This document shows positions 54,439 through 63,903 of a stretch of DNA of 64,000 bases, piece by piece. Source of the DNA: Nitratireductor thuwali (GTDB taxonomy: Bacteria > Pseudomonadota > Alphaproteobacteria > Rhizobiales > Rhizobiaceae); assembly GCF_036621415.1 (NCBI RefSeq), contig NZ_CP030941.1:1672001-1736000 (forward strand), read 5' to 3'. Below the pieces are notes generated by a model, which did not search any database, was not told where the DNA came from, and was given only the letters and a program-made list of their open reading frames with translations. Every line of letters starts with the position of its first letter. The first letter of the stretch is position 1. The translations under genes and the position numbers were made by a program.

Positions 54439-54459
54439 TTTTTTCGAGCCTCGAAAAAA
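54439..54459. promoter_or_regulatory. 21-base palindrome, candidate ROK operator
   Basis: TTTTTTCGAG-C-CTCGAAAAAA is a perfect inverted repeat about one base around its centre, in the 180-base gap between xylF and the ROK regulator. Position and symmetry suit a dimeric repressor acting on both promoters. Binding is not shown. Confidence 0.6.
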
Positions 54460-54562
54460 AGAATGACTCACGTTTCTTGTCGTGTCAATATGGCTTTGGT
54501 GGCGGGATTGGACATCGCTTGCTGCGCAAGTTGTACCGAGCCCGCCGGGAGGAGAAGACTTG

Positions 54563-55807
54563 ATGACGGTCGGAATCCGTCACGACGAGATGCGCAAGCG
54601 CAATCGGGCGATGGTCATTGCCGCAGTCCGCCAGGCGGACAGGCCCTCGCGCACGCACATCGCGCGTGTGACAGGCCTCAGCCATTCCACCATCTCCGCC
54701 ATTGCCTCCGATCTCATCGAAGAGGGCATCATGCGCGAGGTGCCGCCCGGCGAAGCCGCCGCGCCGCGGCGCGGACGGCCGCAAATTGCCATCGCACCCG
54801 ATCCCGAGGCCGCCCGCGTCGTCTGCCTCATCCTGTCCTTCAACAGCCTGTCGGCCGTGCTGGTGGACTATTGCGGCGCACCCGTCGCCCGGTACGGCTA
54901 CCGCCTGCCGACACTGGCTCTGAGCCGCCAGGAGCTGATGGATGCGACCGTGGATGCAGTGAGGAAGGTCACCGCCGGCCATGGGCAGATCATGCGCATA
55001 GGCATCGCCGTGCAGGGCATTGCCGATTCGGCTGGCAGGGAAATGCTGTGGTCACCCATCAGCCCCCACGCGAATGTCGCCTTCGGCCCGTTGCTGGAGG
55101 ATGTTTTTTCGGTTCCGGTGACGGTCCACAACGACTGCAATCTCATCGCCGCCGCCCTGCGCTGGCTCCGGCCCGAGCGCTATCGGGACAATTTTGTTGC
55201 GATCCTCCTGTCCCACGGCATCGGCATGGGCCTGATGCTGAACGGCCATATGTTCACGGGCGAGCATTCGTCCGGCTGCGAGTTCGGCCATATGAACCAC
55301 CGGCCGGACGGGCCCCTCTGCCGCTGCGGCAAGCGCGGCTGTATTGAGGCCTTTGCCGGCAACTACGCGATCTGGCGGCGCGCCCATGGCAAGAGCCCGT
55401 TAGAAAAGCCCATCGCCGACATCGACGCTTCGGAGATGGAAGCACTCGCCAATGCCGCCCGGGCCGGCGGCGAGCGGGCTGGCGAGGCCTTCCGCGAGGC
55501 CGCCGAGGCGCTCGGCTACGGGCTGGGCAATCTGTTCGCGCTGATCGATCCCGCGCCCATTGCCGTGGTCGGACAGGGCACGGCGGCGTTCGACCTCCTG
55601 GAACCGGGAATACGCCGGTATCTGGCACAGACGGCTGGCGGTCAGCATGCCGACGCCATCAGCTTTGAGACGGAGAGCAACGAGGTTCCCCTGATCGAGC
55701 ATGGATGCGCAATGACCGCTCTGACCAGCCTGGATAGAGACTATTTTGCGCCGGCCCTCCATCTGGCCCTGCCGGTCGGCGCCCCGGGAAGGGAGGACGT
55801 CGCATGA
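54563..55807 (+). CDS. ROK family transcriptional regulator (XylR-like)
   Basis: 414 residues from ATG 54563 after GGGAGGAG. An N-terminal winged helix (about 10-75: SRTHIARVTGLSHSTISAIASDLIEEGIM) joins a ROK sugar-sensor domain; the ROK zinc motif is present as GCEFGHMNHRPDGPLCRCGKRGCIEAF. It most probably senses xylose and represses the divergent xylFHG; kinase activity is unlikely given the HTH. Its stop overlaps the di-heme gene start by four bases (ATGA), an unexpected coupling. A longer frame from 54482 adds 27 unmatched residues. Confidence 0.92.
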   Translation: MTVGIRHDEMRKRNRAMVIAAVRQADRPSRTHIARVTGLSHSTISAIASDLIEEGIMREVPPGEAAAPRRGRPQIAIAPDPEAARVVCLILSFNSLSAVLVDYCGAPVARYGYRLPTLALSRQELMDATVDAVRKVTAGHGQIMRIGIAVQGIADSAGREMLWSPISPHANVAFGPLLEDVFSVPVTVHNDCNLIAAALRWLRPERYRDNFVAILLSHGIGMGLMLNGHMFTGEHSSGCEFGHMNHRPDGPLCRCGKRGCIEAFAGNYAIWRRAHGKSPLEKPIADIDASEMEALANAARAGGERAGEAFREAAEALGYGLGNLFALIDPAPIAVVGQGTAAFDLLEPGIRRYLAQTAGGQHADAISFETESNEVPLIEHGCAMTALTSLDRDYFAPALHLALPVGAPGREDVA

Positions 55808-57228
55808 ACCTCCGCACATGGAAAAGGTTGGCGCTCCTGGGCGCCGCCCTTTGCACGATGCCTGCTCCCATGGCCGGCGCGGAGCCCTGGAACGAGGCGG
55901 TGATGCCGGGTGCGGTCGAACAGGACACGCTTGCGGACAAGCTGGACCGCGCCGCGCTGGACGCCTTGCGCGAGCGCGGCGAGCATCTCTTCATCGGCCA
56001 TTTCACGCCAGCGGACGGCGTGGGCCGGCCTTTCGCGACCCAGGCGATTGTGCCGACCAAGCGCAAGCGCCCGCCCGAGAACGGCTTTTTCCGTTCGGCC
56101 GGGATGGACGCAAATTCCTGCGCAGGCTGCCACAATATGCCCATCGTCGGCGGCGCCGGAGATTTCGTGACCAATGTCTTCGTATCCGAAGGTTTCGAGA
56201 GCGCCGATTTCGATAGCCTTGACCCCCAGTTTTCCAATGAACGCGGTTCCAACCATCTCTTCGGCGCCGGGCTGATCGAACTGCTCGCCCGTGAGATGAC
56301 GGCCGACCTGCGCGAGACGCGGCGGCGGACCCTGGAGGCGGCGCGTGGGACCGGCAAGCCCACCACGGCCACCCTCGCCAGCAAGGGCGTCTCCTTCGGA
56401 ACGATCACCGCAGAGCCCGACGGCATGCTGGATCTTGCGGGTGTCGAGGGCGTCGACGACGATCTCGTCGTGCGCCCGTTCAGCCAGAAGGGCGTGATGA
56501 CGTCGATCCGCCAGTTCACCGTCAACGCGCTCAATCATCATCACGGCATGCAGGCCACCGAGCGTTTCGGTCCGCGCTGGACCGGCGAGCGCGACCACGA
56601 CGGTGACGGGGTCGAGGATGAGATCCGCGACGGCGACATTTCGGCGCTGGTGGCATGGCAGGCAGGGCTGAAGGCGCCCGTCGTCTTCGAACCCGAGCAG
56701 CCTGAATGGGAGGCGCCGGCCGCGCGCGGCAGCGCCCTGTTCGATGCGATGGGCTGCGTTGCATGCCACAAGCGCGCCTTGCCGCTGAACTCCTTGGAGT
56801 TCGCAGATCCCGGCCCGCTGGATATGGCCGGAACGCTGCGCGACGGCGAACTGGCCGAGCCCGTGACCTACGATCTGGCCCTGCTCGAATGGGCGAGCAC
56901 CCTTCCCCGGGATGCCGAAGGCAATGTGCTGGTGCCGCTGTTTGGCGACCTCAAGCGCCACGTTATCGCCGATCAGGAAGTGGCGACGCTCGGCAACGAG
57001 CTCCTTGCCCAGCGCTTCGTCGAGCGTAATGTCTTCATGACCGCCGAACTCTGGGGTGCAGGCTCGACGGGCCCCTATGGCCACCGCAACGACCTGCCGA
57101 CGCTGGATGAGGTGATCCGCGCCCATGGCGGCGAGGGGCGGGCCGCGCGCGACCGCTATGTTGCCGCCTCCGACGAAGACCGAACCGCGCTCGTCGCGTT
57201 CCTGAAGACGCTGGTGATCGAGGAGTAG
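55804..57228 (+). CDS. exported di-heme oxidoreductase (DHOR family)
   Basis: 474 residues. Signal peptide 1-26 (LLGAALCTMPAPMAGA). Two c-type heme sites: CAGCH (Cys106, Cys109, His110) and CVACH (Cys318, Cys321, His322). The family signature DANSCAGCHNMPIVGGAG is clear, as are SIRQFTVNALNHHHGMQ and the calcium-like loop DHDGDGVEDE. DHOR proteins (thiol oxidoreductase family) are periplasmic cytochrome c peroxidase/MauG relatives of uncertain substrate. Translationally coupled to the ROK gene; three bases separate it from the CRTAC1 gene. Confidence 0.92.
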   Translation: MNLRTWKRLALLGAALCTMPAPMAGAEPWNEAVMPGAVEQDTLADKLDRAALDALRERGEHLFIGHFTPADGVGRPFATQAIVPTKRKRPPENGFFRSAGMDANSCAGCHNMPIVGGAGDFVTNVFVSEGFESADFDSLDPQFSNERGSNHLFGAGLIELLAREMTADLRETRRRTLEAARGTGKPTTATLASKGVSFGTITAEPDGMLDLAGVEGVDDDLVVRPFSQKGVMTSIRQFTVNALNHHHGMQATERFGPRWTGERDHDGDGVEDEIRDGDISALVAWQAGLKAPVVFEPEQPEWEAPAARGSALFDAMGCVACHKRALPLNSLEFADPGPLDMAGTLRDGELAEPVTYDLALLEWASTLPRDAEGNVLVPLFGDLKRHVIADQEVATLGNELLAQRFVERNVFMTAELWGAGSTGPYGHRNDLPTLDEVIRAHGGEGRAARDRYVAASDEDRTALVAFLKTLVIEE

Positions 57229-57231
57229 GCA

Positions 57232-58860
57232 ATGCGGACCGCGATTGCGATAACAGCGCTACTGGCTTGCATCCCGGCAAGCATCGCCGGCCCCGTCAGC
57301 GATGTTCCTGCGATGCAGGAGGAGGCGGTCGAAGCCGGCATCGACCACGCCTATCGGGGCCCCTGGGAATATTTCGTAGGCGGCGGCGCAGCCTCCTTCG
57401 ACTGCAACGGCGACCGCATGCCGGACCTCCTCATTGCGGGTGGCAAGCTGCCGGCGAAGCTCTACATCAATCGGAGCAACACCGGTGGCCGCCTTCGTTT
57501 CGAGGCGGTCGAGACCGGGTTGAAGCCTCGCGATCTCGAAAAGGTGCTCGGTGCATACCCGCTCGATATCGACAATGACGGTTACCAGGACCTCGTGCTG
57601 CTGCGCCTCGGCGAGAACATCCTCTTGAAAGGCGGGCCGGAATGCCGCTTCGAGCCGGCCAACGAAGCCTTCGCCTTCGAGGGCGGGCGCGAATGGACCA
57701 CCGCCTTTTCCGCCACATGGGAGGAAGGCAACGCCTACCCGACTTTGGCCATCGGCAACTATGTGGATCGCACCGCCCCCGGCGCACCCTGGGGCACCTG
57801 CCACGACAATGCTCTATACCGCCCCGCGCAAGGGGAAGAAGGGCCGCTGTATGACGACCGCCGCCCGCTGGCGCCCGGCTATTGCACCCTGTCCATGCTG
57901 TTCACCGATTGGAACCGCTCGGGTACGCAGGACTTGCGGATCACCAATGACCGGCACTATTATCGCGGCGGCGAGGAACAGCTCTGGCACGTGGAGCCGG
58001 GCCGCGCGCCCCGGCTCTTCAGCCGGTCGGAGGGCTGGCGGCATCTGACGATCTGGGGGATGGGCATCGCCGAGGGCGACATCGACGGCAACGGCTACCC
58101 CGAATACGCTCTCACCTCGATGGGCGACACCAAGCTGCAGCGCCTCGACGAGGAGGCGGCGGAAGACCGTCCGATCTACACCGACATCGCCTTCGAGCGC
58201 GGCGCGACAGCGCACCGGCCCTACAAGGGCAGGGATCTGAAGCCCTCCACCGGCTGGCATGCGGAGTTCGCCGACTTCAACAATGACAGCCTGCTCGACC
58301 TCTTCATCGCCAAGGGCAATGTCGAGCAGATGCCCGATTTCGCCGCCATCGATCCCGACAATCTCCTGCTCGGCCAGTGGGACGGTTCTTTCGCGGAAGC
58401 GGGCGGCACGGCGGGCATCGGTCTGCCCACAAAGGGCCGCGGCGCGGTGGTCGAGGATTTCAATGCCGACGGCCTCCTGGATCTGTTGGTCGTCAACCGC
58501 GAGCAGCCCGCGTCCCTGTTCCGCAATCTCGGTGCGAAAAGCGAGGCGGGCCCGAGGCCGGGCGGCAACTTCGTCGCCATAGAACTCGCCCAGAAAGGCC
58601 CCAACCGGAACGCGGTGGGCGCGCTCGTTTCGGTGAAGATCGGTACCCGCACGGTCAACCGCACCGTCCAGGTCGGCGGCGGGCATGCCTCGGGACGAAC
58701 CGGCTTCGTCCACGCCGGCGTCGGCACCTCCGAGCGCGCCGAAATCCGCGTCAAATGGCCTGACAGCGAATGGAGCCCGCCCTACCGCGTCTTCGCCAAC
58801 AATTTCGTGCGGATAGAGCGTGGCGCGGTGGAAGCGCGGTACTGGTACCCGCGGGAGTAA
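57232..58860 (+). CDS. secreted CRTAC1/UnbV-type FG-GAP repeat protein
   Basis: 542 residues. Signal peptide 1-19 (AITALLACIPASIAG). At least five VCBS/FG-GAP calcium loops: DCNGDRMPDLLI, DIDNDGYQDLVL, DIDGNGYPEYAL, DFNNDSLLDLFI and DFNADGLLDLLV, forming a beta-propeller. The last 100 residues are an ASPIC/UnbV domain (GGNFVAIELAQKGPNRNAVGALVSV, then GHASGRTGFVHAGVG). It follows the di-heme gene by three bases. Such proteins often stand next to cytochromes in bacteria; the joint function is unknown. Confidence 0.9.
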   Translation: MRTAIAITALLACIPASIAGPVSDVPAMQEEAVEAGIDHAYRGPWEYFVGGGAASFDCNGDRMPDLLIAGGKLPAKLYINRSNTGGRLRFEAVETGLKPRDLEKVLGAYPLDIDNDGYQDLVLLRLGENILLKGGPECRFEPANEAFAFEGGREWTTAFSATWEEGNAYPTLAIGNYVDRTAPGAPWGTCHDNALYRPAQGEEGPLYDDRRPLAPGYCTLSMLFTDWNRSGTQDLRITNDRHYYRGGEEQLWHVEPGRAPRLFSRSEGWRHLTIWGMGIAEGDIDGNGYPEYALTSMGDTKLQRLDEEAAEDRPIYTDIAFERGATAHRPYKGRDLKPSTGWHAEFADFNNDSLLDLFIAKGNVEQMPDFAAIDPDNLLLGQWDGSFAEAGGTAGIGLPTKGRGAVVEDFNADGLLDLLVVNREQPASLFRNLGAKSEAGPRPGGNFVAIELAQKGPNRNAVGALVSVKIGTRTVNRTVQVGGGHASGRTGFVHAGVGTSERAEIRVKWPDSEWSPPYRVFANNFVRIERGAVEARYWYPRE

Positions 58861-58867
58861 TCGCTCT

Positions 58868-59557
58868 CTACGCTTCCCGTATCGCGTAGCCGGCGCCGCG
58901 AATGGTACGGATGACGTCGGGCATGCGGCCCTGGTTCACGGCCTTGCGCAGCCGGCCGACATGCACGTCCACGGTGCGCTCGTCGATATAGATCGTCTCG
59001 CCCCACACATTGTCGAGAAGCTGGCTCCGCGAGAAGACGCGGCCTGGGTGCTGCATCATGAACTCCAGCAGGCGGAACTCCGTCGGCCCGAGCCTGATTT
59101 CGCTTTTGCGGCGGTAGACCCGGTGCGATTCCCGGTCGAGAATGATGTCGCCCACCTTCAGCACCGTCGAAAGCACCTCCGGCTTGGCGCGGCGCAGGAG
59201 CGCGCGCACCCGGGCGATGAACTCGGGCGTCGAGAACGGCTTCACGAGATAGTCGTCGGCACCGGTGGCAAGGCCGCGCACGCGGTCGCTTTCCTCGCCC
59301 CGCGCGGTCAGCATGATGATGGGCAGGCGCTCGGTGTCCGCCCGCATGCGCAGCCGGCGGCACAGTTCGATGCCGGAGATCGCCGGCACCATCCAGTCGA
59401 GCACCAGCAAATCGGGAACGTTCTCCTGGAGGCGGACCTCTGCTTCATCTCCGCGTGTGATCATCTCGACCTGATAGCCTTCGGCCTCGAGATTATAGCG
59501 CAGCAGGACGCATAGCGGTTCGTCGTCCTCGACCACCATGACTTTGGGTGCGATCAT
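58868..59557 (-). CDS. phoB: phosphate regulon response regulator PhoB
   Basis: 229 residues. Receiver domain 1-125 with acidic pocket EDDE, phosphoacceptor Asp54 (LVLDWMVP), Thr83-type residue in IMLTARGEE and Lys106 in LVKPFS; winged-helix DNA-binding domain 130-229 (RLGPTEFRLLEFMMQHPGRVFSRSQLLDNVWG, then RTVDVHVGRLRKAVN). It activates pst and other genes at Pho boxes when phosphate is scarce. The stop is seven bases from the convergent CRTAC1 gene. PhoR is not in the window. Confidence 0.97.
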   Translation of the reverse strand: MIAPKVMVVEDDEPLCVLLRYNLEAEGYQVEMITRGDEAEVRLQENVPDLLVLDWMVPAISGIELCRRLRMRADTERLPIIMLTARGEESDRVRGLATGADDYLVKPFSTPEFIARVRALLRRAKPEVLSTVLKVGDIILDRESHRVYRRKSEIRLGPTEFRLLEFMMQHPGRVFSRSQLLDNVWGETIYIDERTVDVHVGRLRKAVNQGRMPDVIRTIRGAGYAIREA

Positions 59558-59570
59558 CCAGTACTCTCCG

Positions 59571-60278
59571 CTATTGCGCGCTCATCGTCATTTGCGTCTC
59601 GTCCAGCTTCGGACGCTGGACTGGAAGCTGTTCGCCCGTGAGCACATAATAGGCGTTCTCGGCGATGTTGGTGACGTGGTCGCCTATGCGCTCCAGATTC
59701 TTCGCGCAGAAAAGCAAATGGGTGCAGGCGGTGATGTTGCGCGGGTCTTCCATCATATAGGTGAGGAGTTCGCGGAAGACGGACGTGTAATGGATGTCGA
59801 TCTTCTCATCCTCGTCGCGCAGCTTGGTCAACGCGTCGGGCTGGCGCTCGACATAGCGTTCGACCACCGAATTGACCTGGACGATGACCATCTGGGCCAT
59901 TGCGTCGATCGAGTGGGTGAGGCTGCGCGGCGTGGCGCTGTCGCCGACCGCGCCCACCCGCTTGGCGATATTCTTGGCCAGGTCGCCGATCCGCTCGAGG
60001 TCGGATGCCATGCGGATGCCTCCGACCACGGCACGCAAGTCCTGCGCCATCGGCTGCCGCTTGCCGATCAGGGTGATGGCCTTCTCGTCCAGGTCCCGCT
60101 GCTTGGCGTCCATGATCGTATCGTCGGAGATGACCCGCTGCGCCAGGGCATTGTCGGATTTGAGGAGAGCCCGCGTGGCGTCGTGGGTCATCGCGCCGGC
60201 GAGGTCGCCCATATCCCGGATCAGCCGGTCGATCTGCTCCAGATCCTCGTCGAACGACGTAACTGTATGCTCGCCCAT
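59571..60278 (-). CDS. phoU: phosphate signalling protein PhoU
   Basis: 235 residues, two three-helix PhoU repeats, each with metal-binding Glu/Asp motifs (RIGDLAKNIAKR near 100; RIGDHVTNIAENAYY near 205). PhoU links the PstSCAB transporter to PhoR, keeping the regulon off when phosphate is plentiful. Thirteen bases before phoB, 39 bases after pstB, in the standard order. Confidence 0.97.
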   Translation of the reverse strand: MGEHTVTSFDEDLEQIDRLIRDMGDLAGAMTHDATRALLKSDNALAQRVISDDTIMDAKQRDLDEKAITLIGKRQPMAQDLRAVVGGIRMASDLERIGDLAKNIAKRVGAVGDSATPRSLTHSIDAMAQMVIVQVNSVVERYVERQPDALTKLRDEDEKIDIHYTSVFRELLTYMMEDPRNITACTHLLFCAKNLERIGDHVTNIAENAYYVLTGEQLPVQRPKLDETQMTMSAQ

Positions 60279-60317
60279 GAAAACGGTTCCTTGTGAAAAA
60301 AACGTCCTGCCAGCCGG

Positions 60318-61133
60318 TCAGCCGAAGCGGCCTGTAATGTAGTCCTGGGTGCGCTTGTCTTCGGGATTGGTGAACATTTTGTCCGTCGGCCCCTCCTCGA
60401 CAAGGTTGCCGAGGTGGAACATGGCTGTGCGCTGTGAAACGCGCGCCGCCTGCTGCATGGAATGCGTGACGATGACGATGGTGTAATTCTCGCGCAACTC
60501 GTCGATCAGCTCTTCCACACGGGCCGTGGCGATCGGGTCGAGCGCCGAGCACGGCTCGTCCATCAGGATGACCTCGGGCGAAACGGCGATGGCGCGGGCG
60601 ATGCACAGGCGCTGTTGCTGCCCGCCCGAAAGGCCCGTGCCAGGCTCGTGCAGCCGGTCCTTCACTTCGCTCCATAGACCGGCCTTCTGCAGGCTCCGCT
60701 CAACGACCGCGTCCATGTCGCTCTTGGCGTTGGCCAGCCCGTGAATGCGCGGTCCATAGGCGACGTTTTCATAGATCGATTTGGGGAACGGGTTGGGCTT
60801 CTGGAAGACCATGCCGACCCTGGCGCGCAGCTCGACCACGTCGATACGCGGATCGTAGATGTCCTCGCCGTCGAGCGTGATGTCGCCGGTCACCCGGCAG
60901 ATGTCGATCGTATCGTTCATCCGGTTGAGACAACGCAGGAAGGTCGACTTGCCGCAGCCCGAAGGACCGATAAGCGCGGTCACCTGGTTCTCCCGGATGT
61001 CGAGATCCACATCGAACAGGGCCTGCTTCTCGCCATAGAAGACGCGAACCTTTGAACCCTGCATCTTCACCGCTTCGTGCGCGGGCGTCTTGTCCATGGC
61101 GTTTTCTATGGCGGCATCTGTCAGCATGTTCAT
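60318..61133 (-). CDS. pstB: phosphate ABC transporter ATP-binding protein PstB
   Basis: 271 residues from ATG 61133 (a second ATG two codons later is equally good; a frame ten codons longer is not). Walker [11 protein letters not shown] near 57-66, PstB signature [14 protein letters not shown] near 168, Walker [13 protein letters not shown] near 190, and [17 protein letters not shown] near 115 typical of PstB. It drives phosphate uptake through PstCA. It starts 13 bases after pstA. Confidence 0.97.
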   Translation of the reverse strand: MNMLTDAAIENAMDKTPAHEAVKMQGSKVRVFYGEKQALFDVDLDIRENQVTALIGPSGCGKSTFLRCLNRMNDTIDICRVTGDITLDGEDIYDPRIDVVELRARVGMVFQKPNPFPKSIYENVAYGPRIHGLANAKSDMDAVVERSLQKAGLWSEVKDRLHEPGTGLSGGQQQRLCIARAIAVSPEVILMDEPCSALDPIATARVEELIDELRENYTIVIVTHSMQQAARVSQRTAMFHLGNLVEEGPTDKMFTNPEDKRTQDYITGRFG

Positions 61134-61146
61134 ATCCCTCACTCCG

Positions 61147-62439
61147 TCACCAGCGACGTTCAAAGCGTTGCCGCAGATAGATCGCGAACGCGTTCATGAA
61201 AATCAGGAAGCCCAGCAGCACGAGGATCGCGGCCGACGTACGCGAGACGAAACCACGCTCGGGGCTGTCCGCCCATATGAATATCTGCGTCGGCAAGGCT
61301 GTCGCCGGATCCATGATACCACCGGGCGGCGAAGTCAAAAAGGCGTTCATGCCGATCAGAAGCAATGGCGCGGTCTCGCCCAGCGCCTGCGCCAGGCCGA
61401 TGATCGTGCCCGTCAGGATGCCGGGCACGGCTAGTGGCAGCACATGATGCAGAATGACCTCGTGCTTGGAAGCGCCAACGCCCAGCGCGGCTTCACGGAT
61501 GGACGGCGGTATCGATTTGAGTGCCGCCCGGGTGACAATGATCATCGTCGGCAGCGTCATCAGCGCAAGGACAAGGCCGCCCACAAGCGGCGCCGAACGC
61601 GGCAGGCCGAAGATCTGGATGAAGACCGCCAGGCCCAGAAGCCCGAATACGATCGACGGCACCGCCGCCAGATTGTTGATGTTGACTTCTACAAGGTCGG
61701 TCCAGCGGTTCCTGGGCGCGAACTCTTCAAGATAAATCGCGGCGGCAATACCGAGAGGAAACGAAATGACAAAGCAGACGAGAAGGGCATAGAACGAGCC
61801 GGTGATGGCGCCGGCCAGGCCCGCGAGCTCCGGGAAGCGGCTGTCGGCGTTCAAGAACAGGCCCCAATTAAAGGGCGTAGTGACAAGCCCTCGCTCCTCC
61901 AACGTCTCGAACAGCGCGATTTCCGTGTCCGAAACGCGGCGGCGGTCTTCCGGCAGATCGCGGTCGATCACGCCCTTGTTGAGCTGATCGAAGGGATCGG
62001 ACGCCGGCACCTTGAGCGTAATGGTCTGTCCAATGATCTCCGGGTTAGCGACCACGTAGTCGCGCAGGATGTTGGGCGTCCCGTTCGACAGGATGCGCGA
62101 GGCCACGCGCTGTTCGGCTGCGTCATCGACATCGGGAAACAGCTTCTGCGCCGCATCGGCGACGACGGCGCGGAAGTTGCCGCTTGCCGGGTCATCCGCC
62201 GGCACGTTCTCCGGATCGACGGTGAACTCGACCGCGATATGGGTCTGCACAAAGGCCGTATGCCCCGTGATGATCAGCGACGCTATCAGGATGCCAAGCA
62301 GCCCGATGGCCGTGATGATGGAGGCCAGACCGTAGAGCCGAAGGCGGCGGTCGGCGGCATACCGGCGCTTGCGGATTGCCGCGGCTTCCGGTGAGGACCA
62401 GTCGAATGGTTTGGGCGTCGTCAATGTGTTTTCGGACAT
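61147..62439 (-). CDS. pstA: phosphate ABC transporter permease PstA
   Basis: 430 residues from [10 protein letters not shown]. One N-terminal membrane helix, then an extracytoplasmic insert of about 150 residues ([17 protein letters not shown] onward) seen in the longer alphaproteobacterial PstA, then five membrane helices with the coupling motif [29 protein letters not shown] near 330. An alternative ATG at 62451 overlaps pstC by eight bases. Partner of PstC in the inner membrane. Confidence 0.96.
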   Translation of the reverse strand: MSENTLTTPKPFDWSSPEAAAIRKRRYAADRRLRLYGLASIITAIGLLGILIASLIITGHTAFVQTHIAVEFTVDPENVPADDPASGNFRAVVADAAQKLFPDVDDAAEQRVASRILSNGTPNILRDYVVANPEIIGQTITLKVPASDPFDQLNKGVIDRDLPEDRRRVSDTEIALFETLEERGLVTTPFNWGLFLNADSRFPELAGLAGAITGSFYALLVCFVISFPLGIAAAIYLEEFAPRNRWTDLVEVNINNLAAVPSIVFGLLGLAVFIQIFGLPRSAPLVGGLVLALMTLPTMIIVTRAALKSIPPSIREAALGVGASKHEVILHHVLPLAVPGILTGTIIGLAQALGETAPLLLIGMNAFLTSPPGGIMDPATALPTQIFIWADSPERGFVSRTSAAILVLLGFLIFMNAFAIYLRQRFERRW

Positions 62440-62443
62440 GGGT

Positions 62444-63835
62444 CTACTCATATTTCTCGCGGTAGCGGCGCACAATGCGCAGAGCGAGGACGTTCAGGCA
62501 CAGCGTCGAGACGAACAGCACGAGCCCGAGAGCGAAAGCCGACAGCGTCTTCGGATTGTCGAAGGAGGTGTCGCCGATCAGCAGCGTGACGATCTGCACG
62601 GTAACCGTGGTCACGCCGTCCAGCGGATTGGCCGTCAGCGTGGCGGTGAGGCCGGCGGCCATGACGACGATCATAGTCTCCCCGATGGCGCGGCTGGCGG
62701 CCAGCAGAACACCGCCCACGATGCCCGGAAGCGCCGCGGGTAGAAGCACGCGCGTGATCGTTTCCGCCCGCGTCGCGCCCAGCGCGAAGGAGCCGTCACG
62801 CATCGATTGCGGCACGGCACGCAGCGCATCGTCCGACAGCGAGGAAATGAAGGGCAGGATCATGATGCCCATGACGCCGCCCGCCGCCAGGGCACTGTTC
62901 GGCGAGATGGAGAGACCGATGAGGCTGCCGGCTTCGCGGATCGCGGGAGCGACGGTAAGAATGGCGAAGAAGCCGTAGACTACCGTCGGCACACCGGCGA
63001 GGATTTCGAGGATCGGCTTGACGATCCCACGGAAACGCTCGCTCGCGAATTCGACCAGGTAAAGGGCTGACAAGAGTCCGATCGGCACGGCGACGATGAG
63101 AGCGATGGCCGCGATAAGCAATGTTCCCGTGAACACCGGCACGGCGCCGAAAGCGCCCGTTCCGGCCACCTGATCCTCGCGGATGGCGATCTGCGGCTCC
63201 CAATTGAGCCCGAAGAAGAACTCCTGCGGCGGCACCAGCATGAAGAACTGGAGCGCTTCGTAGGTCAGCGATACGATGATGCCGATCGTCACCAGGATCG
63301 CCACGACGGCCGACGTGATCATGATGATATCGAGCGCCCGTTCGAAATTCTGCCGCGCGCGGAACTTCGGCGCCATGCGCACGCGTGCCAGATAGAGCGC
63401 AATGGTGGAAACGGACAGCGCCACGACGACCATTGCCCAGCCGGCGATGGCATGCCATCTCTGATACCGTTCGGCGGCGGCGCGTATTTCGGGAGAGGGT
63501 TCGCTAAAGATGCGCCCGGAGGCCACGTTCTTGATTTCACTGAGATAAAGCGAAAGCTGCGACGTCGAGGCTCCTTCGGTCAGGCTCGACGGCAGCGACG
63601 CGAGGATGAGACGATCGATGACGCCGTCCTGGGAAAGCAGCCACAGGACGACAAGTATCAGGGCGGGCAACCCCACCCAGACCGCAGCGAAGGCGCCATG
63701 ATAGAGCGGTCGGGAATGAACCTCCGCTCCATGGGCCGCAACGAACCTGTTGGCTGTCGACCGCCCGACATAAAAGGCGACGAGCGACAGCGCGAGGATG
63801 GCGAGAAACAAATATCCGGTCACGGCCGTCTGCAT
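62444..63835 (-). CDS. pstC: phosphate ABC transporter permease PstC
   Basis: 463 residues. N-terminal extension with two membrane helices (about 5-25, 45-70) and an insert, then the permease core; the coupling loop MRDGSFALGATRAETITRVLLPAALPGIVGG lies near 358-388 and AVPIGLLSALYLVEFASERFRGIVKP near 240-265. Longer than E. coli PstC (319), as usual in this group. It starts 68 bases after the pstS stop. Confidence 0.96.
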   Translation of the reverse strand: MQTAVTGYLFLAILALSLVAFYVGRSTANRFVAAHGAEVHSRPLYHGAFAAVWVGLPALILVVLWLLSQDGVIDRLILASLPSSLTEGASTSQLSLYLSEIKNVASGRIFSEPSPEIRAAAERYQRWHAIAGWAMVVVALSVSTIALYLARVRMAPKFRARQNFERALDIIMITSAVVAILVTIGIIVSLTYEALQFFMLVPPQEFFFGLNWEPQIAIREDQVAGTGAFGAVPVFTGTLLIAAIALIVAVPIGLLSALYLVEFASERFRGIVKPILEILAGVPTVVYGFFAILTVAPAIREAGSLIGLSISPNSALAAGGVMGIMILPFISSLSDDALRAVPQSMRDGSFALGATRAETITRVLLPAALPGIVGGVLLAASRAIGETMIVVMAAGLTATLTANPLDGVTTVTVQIVTLLIGDTSFDNPKTLSAFALGLVLFVSTLCLNVLALRIVRRYREKYE

Positions 63836-63903
63836 CCTTGGCTGCGTTCAAGTTGGAGCGCGCCGCGCGGAGTGCTCCCCGCGGCGCGCTATCGGCATGG
63901 CGA

